64,000 bases of DNA from Cavia porcellus. Lineage: Eukaryota > Chordata > Mammalia > Rodentia > Caviidae. The stretch is taken from assembly GCF_034190915.1 (NCBI RefSeq), contig NW_026947484.1, positions 140,652,982 through 140,716,981 on the forward strand, in the 5' to 3' direction. How positions within the stretch are numbered: the stretch's first letter is position 1; the number at the start of each line of letters is the position of its first letter. The position numbers and the translations under genes were made by a program. The notes beneath the pieces are model-generated. The model saw only the letters and a list, made by a program, of their open reading frames with translations. It was not told where the DNA came from and made no database searches. Positions 55,163 to 64,000 of the stretch are shown here, one piece after another.

Positions 55163-55266
55163 CCCTTGCCTTCCAGGAGCCACACAAGAAGCGAAGCTAC
55201 CAGAGGTCCTTAAAACAGCAGGAAGAATGGGCCTGCCCGCCTTTGGTGCAGCTGCCTATCTGTTAA
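55121..55266 (+). CDS. PDE4DIP: Last exon in alternative frame (candidate)
   Basis: If entered in phase 1 from 54470, it reads GEIPQGSAVRSSLVTLAFQE, PHKKRSYQRSLKQQEEWACP and PLVQLPIC, then TAA at 55264-55266. With the cassette exon the tail is 65 residues. It has a basic patch (HKKRSYQR) and ends in Cys. Plausible, but unproven. Confidence 0.45.
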
Positions 55267-56112
55267 TGAGCACCTGGGGCCTTATCCCTCCAGGCCTGCT
55301 GGAGGTCCAGAAGAAGGGACAGAACTGCATCCTTCTAGGTCAACAAAAGGAGAAACGACTTCCTGGCAGCAACAGACACTAGTAGCAAGGGCCCATTGAG
55401 CCCAGCACTTAGCAAAACACTTAGACCGCATGGAAGACCCCCTGACACCGCTTCTAAACAGCCTCCACAGCAAGGCATGGCCTGTTTCTCATCTCAGGAG
55501 CTGTCCTCAGACAGTCAACTCAGGGCAAGGAGGACGCTGCCTCCTGTGATGGGGCTGTGGTCCCACACTGCAGTCCTCAGACAGTTCCAGAAGCACACTG
55601 CTGACTGGCAGTGCCCTGCTAGACAGTGTTGCTGGGGGTTCAGCAAACACCACTCATGGATCCCGGACCAGCTCTGCTAGCCAACGCTTAGGTCTACATC
55701 ACCACACCTGAATACTTTGAGTCCAAGTGATGAGTGTGGGTCCCCCTGGATGCCCGCTCTTGCTTATACCACACCTTCGGTTTCTTCGCTTGTGTCATCT
55801 CCAAATTGTACTGACCCCTTTTAAATACGCCGTTCCCTTTGCTCATTCTTACTTCTCTCTGGGTAGTCAGGATTGTTGGTGCCACCGAGACCCTCCATGG
55901 TCTGCCAGAGTAGGCCTGTGTTCGTGCTGAAGTGGCGTGTCTGTGTCTTCACCTCCTTATAGGATGTGGGTATGTGTGTATAAATGTATGATAGAGATTT
56001 TATATATGTTGCTGTACCCATGTGGTGAAGACCAGTGTACCCTGCAGAATGGGTGGGTGAGAAGAAATGGAAGTCTTTCAGGTGGCTATTAAAGTACGAT
56101 GTGTATAAGGAA
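55163..56112 (+). other. PDE4DIP: PDE4DIP 3'UTR
   Basis: Runs from the main stop to about 20 nt after ATTAAA. GC-richer than the introns and free of recognisable SINEs, as usual for a 3'UTR. The first 100 nt double as the alternative frame described above. Confidence 0.7.
56088..56093 (+). terminator. PDE4DIP: Probable PDE4DIP poly(A) signal ATTAAA
   Basis: GGCTATTAAAGTACGATGTG is the first good poly(A) hexamer after the stop codon. TGTGTATAAGG and TTGCCTGTTATG lie downstream. A second candidate, AATAAA at 56161-56166, lies 73 nt further on. Confidence 0.6.
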
Positions 56113-56160
56113 TCGTTTTCCATTGCCTGTTATGCCTCTCATTTCCTCAACACTTCATAG

Positions 56161-56166
56161 AATAAA
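56161..56166 (+). terminator. PDE4DIP: Alternative poly(A) signal AATAAA
   Basis: CATAGAATAAATGAAAAAGA. A canonical hexamer, but with an A-rich downstream side. Confidence 0.35.
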
Positions 56167-57849
56167 TGAAAAAGAAAATTATCATTAAAAAACTCAAAGG
56201 CTAATCCTTGAGGTCTAAATTGAAAAGGTTACATTTTTCCTTCTTAATCCTTTTGTAAAACTTCCTAGTCTGAAAATGTGAGGGAGTGCTTCTCAAGATG
56301 AAAATCAGCTGTGGACACATGGGGCTACCTGCTGGGCTGCAGTCCCCAGGGCTCTAGTTGGTGTGGGGTCTCAGATTCTCTGTCCTTCACAGGGTACTCT
56401 GATGACTTTGGTGTAGGAAGGCCAGAGACCACAGATTTTAAAATGTTATTCTATATCAATTGAACTGAAACAATAAATTTAAGAACCTTCTATTGAAAAG
56501 TATACAAAGCTTCCCTAAAGATTCAAATAAAAATTTTAAACAACTGCTTGAGCAAAATTCTTAGGTTCTTTTCCTTTCCAGAAATAAAATTTAGCTATCA
56601 TTCCACAGTTAATTTTTAGTAAAATTAAAAATAAAAACAAACAATGACAACTAGAATAAAAAACTGTATCACTATTACCATGGCTGCCACCACCTCCAGC
56701 AGCGATAATAAAAGTCCAGGCAAAAGATGCCTGCCGTGGATAAGAAAGCATGTTCCAACACTCAGAATTTGACCTCTGCTTTCACACTCAGGCATTTAGG
56801 TGTTTGCACAAGTGCCTTTGGCTTTTAAATACAGAGAGAATTAGCTGGCAGAATTAGCCAAACTGTTTGAAAGTCAGCATAAGGACTGATTATCATTTAA
56901 AAAGAGAGCAACAAAACGGGTAAGCTTCTTTTCTGAGTTGACAGGGAGTCGGTGTCAGAATGATGTCATATGAGAGTAATTTGATCACCTACGGCTAGTT
57001 CTGAAGATAGATTCTCTCTAAGATAAAACCGTGGGCAGCCTCTACGTTGGAAAAGACAACATAATACCCCTAGAGCCTCCAAAATGAAACGCAAACCAGC
57101 ACACAACGCATTACTTTTAGTGGAGTGAGACTTACTCTGGACTTCTGATCTTCAGAAGCGAAAGATGACTTGTATTATTTTAAGATAATACATTTGTGGC
57201 AACTTGTTACAGGAACAATAGGAAACTCATATTCTACCCATTAAATTAAATTAACATCATTTAATACCAGTGCTGGTGGCTATTTCTTACCATGGCTTTA
57301 GAACGATTCTTTTTCCTGGAATGTGAGTTTAAAATTTTTCCAGTTTTCATCATCAATAGTTAAAATGATACAGGTTGTTTATTGTGAAATTACATTATTT
57401 ATTTAAAACTCATTTCAGTATAAATGAATAATCAAGATAATATATCTTTTTCTTAAAAAGTCTATAGAGCTTTTCTAACAACATTTTTCTATAACGGTGT
57501 AATTCGTGCAAAAGATTACTTCTTTAACTTCTGTTGTGTATGTTCTTTTTGACATTTTAAAATGTAGCTACTTAAATGCTTTCAATTCCAAGAGAGGATT
57601 CTGTTTTTCCTTATTAGACTGACAGAGTTTCACAAACTATAAAAAGAAAGGACACATCAGAGAAGCACATGTCAAATATACAAAGCAACAATTTAGACAA
57701 ACATAGACTACAGAAAGTGCTACAGAAAACATACCTCAGTATCATCAAATAAATGACAAAGAGGGAGAATCAAAGGAAAGAGAAAAGGAAAAAGAAAATA
57801 AACAGGAAACTACAGATTAGAATAGACCCTTCAGAATTGTGAGACTCTA

Positions 57850-57948
57850 GTTGGTCGTGGGTGGTACATGTCTGTAATCCTAGTACTCAGGAGGCTGAGG
57901 CAGGAAGATTGTCATGCATTTGAAAACTTCTCTCAAAAAAAAAAAAAC
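57850..57948 (+). mobile_element. B1 SINE with shortened right part
   Basis: GGTCGTGGGTGGTACATGTC, TGTAATCCTAGTACTCAGGA and GGCTGAGGCAGGAAGATTGT, then TTTGAAAACTTCTCTC and an A-tail. The section between the B box and the tail is shortened. Confidence 0.88.
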
Positions 57949-60900
57949 AAGAAATGTGAGACTATATACTTATTTCTTTAAGGTTTGAAACAAACTAAGC
58001 TAACAAAGCAGGGATGGGTCATGGGTTAGGCGGGTAAATGTAAATGGTAAAATCCAGAATTCATGGCTCTCAATCTCATGCACGTGAGCAATTTCTCCAA
58101 CAATTTTCTCATTTTGAGTTTTCTAAAAAGTAATTTAGAACATTAGAAGAACTTTTCACTTTCTAGGGTTAAGAGTGCTTATCAGGGCTCAGAACCAGAG
58201 ATCTTCTGTGCATGTTCAGGAAGATGATAAGTTTGTCTAAAAAGAAATGGCCTGCAAGGTAATCTGAACCAAACCATGAGGCTCAGTGGCCTGATGTGCT
58301 GATGTTACTCAGAACCACACACTGGAGACAACCAGCTCCTCACAAGCTCCCAGCTTGCCCAGACTGCCTGAGGCCAACTGCAGGGTGAGTGGCTCCACAT
58401 CTCCCCATGCCTCTCAAACAAAACCAACTCTTTTCCTTAAGGAAAGGAGGAAAAATGCTGCCCACAACAGTCCATACACATGGAGCCTCCATCCTGCTTC
58501 ACCCTTCGCTCAAGGGAAAGTCTCTCCACGGCCCCTGTTAAGCATTCCAGCGTACATCAGGAGTCCCAGGACCACATTCTACTATATCAGGACCCAACGC
58601 CACACCCTGTGAATGCCTATATCTTACATGAAGTGTTCACTAGCGACACTTCCCTATTTCAGTGTGACAACTGTATGCAACACATAACCACCTTAGAGAT
58701 GAGGAAACAGAAATCTGAGAGCATTCATCTCCACCCGGCCCACTTAAAGGTGGCATGAGGGCACCTGAGAAAAATTCACCTTAGCCAAGGGTGCTCACAA
58801 TCTAATGAGCCTCCCTCTGCCAACCTTCCTTCCTATAAGAACACTGGAAAGATGCTGCCTGCTTCCCTCACCACATTCCAGCACGGGAAAGGCAGGCATT
58901 GTGGTGCCAAGGCCTCCATCCAGCATATTTCTCCTGTATCCTCCCTGCAAGGTAGTCCTGATCTGGCCAGGCTCCCAAGAAAATGCAGATACCAGGAAAA
59001 CAGACACACACTTGGCTGGAGTGGTACAGTCTCCCAGGAGTTGAGTACCTTGGTGAAGCTCAGGGTTAGCAAAGGCCTGCTGTGCCTACACCCTGCCTGA
59101 CAATCACCAGAGGGGAAAGTACAACACTGCAGAGGACATGAGAGGACAGGTAAGATCTGTGAGGACAGGAAATATCCTAAGATGGACATACGCTAACTCT
59201 ACACATATTAGAGGGGAAGACAAAAACCTATCTGAGAGAACTAGGGCATGGCTGGGTAGGGGAATGAAACTGGTGACATCCATAATCCATGTTCCCATGA
59301 CATCATGAATGTGACCACATTCTCCTTTGCTCAGGGACCAACTCCATATTTTACCTGCTCTACTGATTAACTATGGAACATGTTTCATGCATTATTTAGT
59401 CTTTGGTTTGGTCTTCATTATTTCCTGAAAATTCAGAAATGTCCAATCATACATGGAATAGTTCTGGGTCATCATGACCTATCTGGACATGGTGACATAA
59501 ATACTTATGAATCATTTTAGAAAATACTGACAGACTTGCAGTGTGTGACCCCATACTTTGTCATTAAAGAAACTATCTGGCTTGGTTTTATGATCCTGTA
59601 GAAAGATTTTCTTTGATGTAGTGAATCATCATTATTGTCTGTTTTGGGCAGAAGTGGATACAGTTTTAAAAAATCTTTTCTTCTTAGGGCACCATATACT
59701 TTTCCAGATTCCCACTGGACAATTCCAACTGTGTCCTCCCTAAGGCCCAAGGATGGCACACAGTTCATACTCAATGCCACATCAGAGCTCTCACACAGAG
59801 CCAATGCCCTTCTCTAAAACAAGGACAAACAGCCATGACCCTGGTCCCTCTATGTTTTTCAGCACCACAGGGCTCTGCCGGAAGAGCTTGTGCTGATTCT
59901 ACAGGAGTGCTCTCCATGCCATATTTCGGTGTAAACCAACACGCCACTGTCAGTTTCCCCTGCATCAAAGTAGTCATCCAATCTCCCATGCAGGGCCTTT
60001 ATGCTTTTTGAAGTGAACTAGGGAACTTCCTCCATGTTTGTTGCTATAGCTAGGATGCAAGACATTTGTTGTCATTTAGTAGATAAAGAAATGTATGTTT
60101 CATAAAAACTTTATCAATCTTTTCTCCAAATTTAGAGAAGACAGCACCAAAGATAATGCCCGAGAAACACAGCTGCCAAGAGTTTTATTCTTTTCAGCTA
60201 ACTGATTCCTGTACTTTCACATTGACTGCACCCCTGTGCTTTCTGCTCTGTCTTCCCATCAAGGCATTCCTGACCCTGTCATATCACAAATGTCTTGTGA
60301 CAGGGTAAATCTGGGAAAATAATGGAGAAGCCTGTGGGCCACAACCTCGGAGAAGCTCATGGCAGCAGAGACCGGTGACAGGGTCTCGCCTGACAGGAGG
60401 TCATGAAGGAGGGGCTCCACTAACTTGTATCTTTCGGCCCATTCTTCTCAGTGGTCCTGCCCCTTGAGTCCTTCAGAGTCCTCCTGCATGAGGAGGCTCT
60501 TTCAATTTCTACTGACCTTCAAGCTGACATCTCTACTTTCCCTATGATTGGACAGAAGTAGAATAGAAATGGCATAATGACAGGTGATTGGGAATTTGAG
60601 ACTAAGTTTTGTTGAGAACATGCCCCAAATGTCTGCCAAACACAACTCAGCTAATTTTGTGGTGAACAGTGACCTTTTCCTCTACTATCTTTGTGAAGGA
60701 TACCAGACATAATGGGGGTTTCAGGCGCCTCTCGTGTAATTTTAGGACAGGGTATGAAGTTTTATTTTAGGTATTTTATTCAGTCGCCATGAAGCCCTTC
60801 CATCAAGCGAAAGTGAACCATGCCAGAAACGCACGTATCTAACACAGACTCTTAGTTATGCAGAAGAGAACAGATCATTGCTGAAAGATTGGACATCCCT

Positions 60901-63414
60901 TCCTTTTGAGTGCAACAGATCTGCAAATACCACACACCCAGTCGGCTCTGCACTGTGGTTGGCTGAATGAAGTGAGTGCCACCAGCAATGGTTCTTTGCC
61001 TCTAAGCCTCTGCATGGCTACTTTTTAGTCCCCTCTCCAAAGTTTGCATGATCACCCCTCCCCTGATCAGTGTTACCTTGGGGTAAGTGATCCCACTGAG
61101 TCTTCCTTTCCTAACTCCTCACAATTGCACTCGTCAGCAAACAAATTACAAACAACCAGATCAGATTTTAAGAAGTTTTACTTCCTTATGGAAATACACT
61201 GTCCTATCTGGCACAGAAACAGACATTTGTGTATATGAGTTAGAAAGGTGTTACATTTTCTTAAAACAAATGGTCTTCTGTGACATTTTGAACTAAACCA
61301 TAAGGCTATGTGGCCTTAATCTGAAAGACTTCTGTAATAGTAAATACTGAGCTTAAATAGATAAAGACAAAATGTCATATGTCACCCAGATGAACAAATA
61401 CTCGAGGTACTCTAGGTCTTCTGCAGCTGGCTGTACACCTTTCCTGCCGTGATGGACTGCAGGGCCAGTGGCTCAGCAGCTCATCATTGCTTGCTTGGGA
61501 AAGGTGTTAAAGCAGAGCAACACTTCCCTCATCAGCTGTTGCTGCGTCAGGTACCAGAACAAACTCCTGTGTGCCTTAATGAATGTGCCGTTCCTGTATA
61601 AAACACCAGCTGATACTACGCAGCTCGTTATTATAGGTCATGGGGGTAGAAACTTAGAAAAGCAAAACGTTTGATCACCCACAGTTAATTATCACAACAA
61701 CAAATGAAATGTATTTGTACACTGAGTGAAAATATTTCTGACTCCTAGGCTAGAAATGGACTCCCAGAGAGAAGGACCATCTCTTTATACCTTATCTCCA
61801 GTGCCTTCTAAAGATGCTGCAGAAAAACTATTCAAAAAATATTATCAAATGAATGTATTTATTTAAAGTGTATACCATGGAAGCACAGCCCTAGGAAAGG
61901 TAACCTAAAATGTGACCGGCTCCACATCCTCACAGGCTGGATGGGCAATTTCACAACTTTACTACAGTTTACCTTCCCCTTGTGTAAAATAGGGAAGACG
62001 GAGAACTGGGTGATTCAACCAACTGATACAACAGAAAGGACTTCCTATCTCTTCCTGACAGGGAGCTAAAAAACAACGACTTCCATCATACTCACTGGGG
62101 CAGTTCTCATGCTTCATGCGGAGGACAGAAAAGGTAAAACTGTGAATAGGTCAATGAAAGCAACAGGAGAATGCTGGGAACTATGGAAGACAGAGTCATT
62201 GATTCCTCCCATGTAGGCCAGGTACATGGAAGAACTATTCTCTTTATTCTTTGTGTATACTTTAAACTTCTCACAAAGAAAAATCAAAAGTAGTAGTTAA
62301 AATATGAGCATATATATTCCTTTTATTTTTACATTTTAATTTCTGGCATTACTCATAAGTAGCAAAGAATATTTGCCTCTCTGTTAGCAGCTTCTTTCAG
62401 CCACCAGATTTACATAAAACTGGCATTCAATCTATTTCCCAATATTTGGGGATAAAAAGAATAAACATGCCTCTAAGTAACTCTCAAACTTGAGGAAATC
62501 AGAATACTACCATGGGCAGGAAGAAGTCATGAAGCAATAAATTATCAACGAGATTTGTTTAAGAATGCAATCTTCTTCATTGGATTAAATTAACAAAAGC
62601 AGAGTTCTCTCCCTTTGCCTTCCATCCTTTAGTCTCACACCAATTTTCCACTCTCTCCCTCTCCCAGACTCTCTCTTATAACCCAGCTGAAACTATTCTC
62701 TGCTCTGACACAGAATCCTGATGATATCAGTCAGTATTTTGCAGGCATTTTCTGATAATCAGAGTTGTGAGAGTCAGTACTTTATGGAGAGATTGTTCCA
62801 AGGACCTGTCTGTCCTAAGAACCTTTTCTAAACATAAGGATTCTACTGATTGAGAAACAACCCCATGAGGTACTTGGATACCACCAAGTCTTTGTCTAAG
62901 CTGAATGTTTTCTAGCCTGTTTCACTTTCTCTCCTCTTTCCAAGCCTATTTTTCATTAGGATATATGTTACACTTCCTTTCCAATCCAATAGGACTATAA
63001 GATGACACCCATGTTGACATTCTTCTGAAAGTAAAAAGGAACGCTATGACAGTTCCACCAGGGCAACAGGCAAACATCAGTAGTGTCTTCAGTAAACCGG
63101 GACTGTTGACAGCCATGTGTATCTATTACAATTACATTACTCTGCCTTGTATCACTCATCTTAAATATCTGGGCTCACACAAGATTAATATGATTCTCAG
63201 GGATAAAAGGGCTGGGTCACTTCACTGGAGAATAAGCTGTAGTAAAAGAATCCATCTCTTTCTCTTCTTCCCCCTCCTTTTTCTCAGCATAATCTCTATA
63301 GCTCATTTTCCCACTACATATCACTGTCTGCCATGCTGTGGCACAGCAGAGACCATCATCACATGTAAATCAATCTGTCCCCCAGACTGAAAGTCAAATT
63401 AAATTTTTCCTTGT

Positions 63415-63490
63415 GCTAGAAATATACTTCAGTAATACAGTAATTGCCTAGCATGGTTTCAGTGCCCAGCACTAAAATAATCACAGAAAT
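63415..63490 (+). mobile_element. Decayed tRNA-derived SINE
   Basis: GCTAGAAATATACTTCAGTA, TTGCCTAGCATGGTTTCAGT and GCCCAGCACTAAAATAAT match an ID-type layout with many changes. Confidence 0.55.
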
Positions 63491-63502
63491 TTTAAAAAAC
63501 AC

Positions 63503-63864
63503 TCAAAGGGAGAAGTTTGACTGACAGCGCAGGCCACAGCAACTTGACTGATTCCTACGCTGTGACGCTCCAACTGCCGCCAGTGAGACCTGTTGCCACG
63601 GCCTGGGAGCAACTCGGCGCCCACCAGCTGCTCTCACCCCTGCCCCTGCCACGGCTGCCGACCCAGAGGGGAGGTGGCACAAGGTAATACAGTATTGCAG
63701 GCCACAGCAGCTTGATTGATCTGGAGAGGAGGGGCCAGCATAAGCTGTTCCTGTCTGCAATTCACTAGTACACGGCAGTGGGAAGGGTCATCTAGCCAGC
63801 GCACTTCAAAAGAATTGTAACCAACAGAGAAAGAAACTGGGGCCTCCTGGAAGAAACATAAAAG
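63503..63864 (+). mobile_element. Putative LINE-1 5' promoter region with two partial monomers
   Basis: GC- and CpG-rich segment. GCAGGCCACAGCAACTTGAC at 63529 recurs as GCAGGCCACAGCAGCTTGAT at 63697, 168 bp later. A tandem promoter monomer upstream of an ORF1-like ATG is typical of rodent L1. The left edge is approximate. Confidence 0.5.
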
Positions 63865-64000
63865 ATGGGAAGAGGAAGCAACAACACAAATTCCCCAGGT
63901 CTCAACCCTGAGAACATGGACCCAGGACAGGTAAATACAAGGGAGAATGCGAACAGCAAACATGCAGTATCAGACATGGTGCCAGTGGACATAAAGAGAT
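63865..64000 (+). CDS. Putative LINE-1 ORF1 N-terminus, cut by window end
   Basis: ATG at 63865 in a good context (A at -3, G at +4) opens 45 codons without a stop: MGRGSNNTNSPGLNPENMDP, GQVNTRENANSKHAVSDMVP and VDIKR. The start resembles the short basic and Asn/Ser-rich ORF1 N-termini of rodent L1. The coiled-coil and RNA-binding parts of ORF1p would lie beyond the window. It could instead be a different retroelement or a host exon. Confidence 0.45.
   Translation, partial: MGRGSNNTNSPGLNPENMDPGQVNTRENANSKHAVSDMVPVDIKR

Larger units (their letters stand above)
56170..63500. other. Downstream intergenic region without a recognised gene
   Basis: 7.3 kb. I find no spliced gene or intact reading frame. 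It holds a B1 at 57850-57948 and a decayed tRNA-SINE at 63415-63490. The 58.2-61.7 kb part is somewhat GC-richer, but I cannot assign it to a family. Confidence 0.65.

Noticed and set aside
63503..63992. Minus-strand ORFs at the end of the window
   Set aside because: They overlap the GC-rich putative L1 promoter and ORF1 start; high GC explains the lack of stops, and no domain is visible.

Overview
The window is mammalian nuclear DNA. It has one spliced gene on the + strand with GT-AG introns, and abundant SINE, LINE and LTR debris. Every exon matches the 3' two thirds of PDE4DIP (myomegalin), a long coiled-coil scaffold of the Golgi and centrosome related to CDK5RAP2 and to the NBPF/Olduvai genes. 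B1 monomers, tRNA-Ala-like ID elements and B1+ID dimers point to a rodent. The ID consensus (ending ...CCTGGTACCGATAAAAATG) and the dimers suggest a non-murid lineage, possibly beaver-like; that species guess is an inference.

Layout. Positions 1-367 are the end of an intron whose upstream exons lie outside the window. Thirty coding exons follow between 368 and 55162. All splice junctions keep frame, giving 5070 nt: 1689 residues plus a TGA stop at 55160-55162. Residue numbers below are local, counted from the first codon at 368. About 650-700 N-terminal residues, including the gamma-tubulin-complex binding CM1 region of the family, should lie upstream. The largest introns are 9938-19532 and 19625-25214. 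The 3'UTR probably ends near 56110, after an ATTAAA at 56088-56093.

The protein is a chain of coiled-coil blocks separated by Ser/Pro/Gly-rich linkers. Exons 14-16 carry the region from which the NBPF family and its Olduvai (DUF1220) domain derive. Exons 20 and 24 encode two related coiled-coil motifs. Two places look able to make other isoforms. One is read-through of exon 7 into a short tail followed by AATAAA. The other is a candidate exon at 54419-54470 that would shift the last exon into a second open frame and give a 65-residue tail instead of 13.

From about 56.1 to 63.5 kb I see no gene, only one B1, one decayed tRNA-SINE and unassigned sequence. At 63.5 kb a GC-rich, internally duplicated segment leads into an open frame that runs off the end of the window. 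It looks like the 5' promoter and ORF1 start of a LINE-1. An 853-bp Tigger-like DNA transposon with terminal inverted repeats and TA duplications sits in the intron at 48645-49497.
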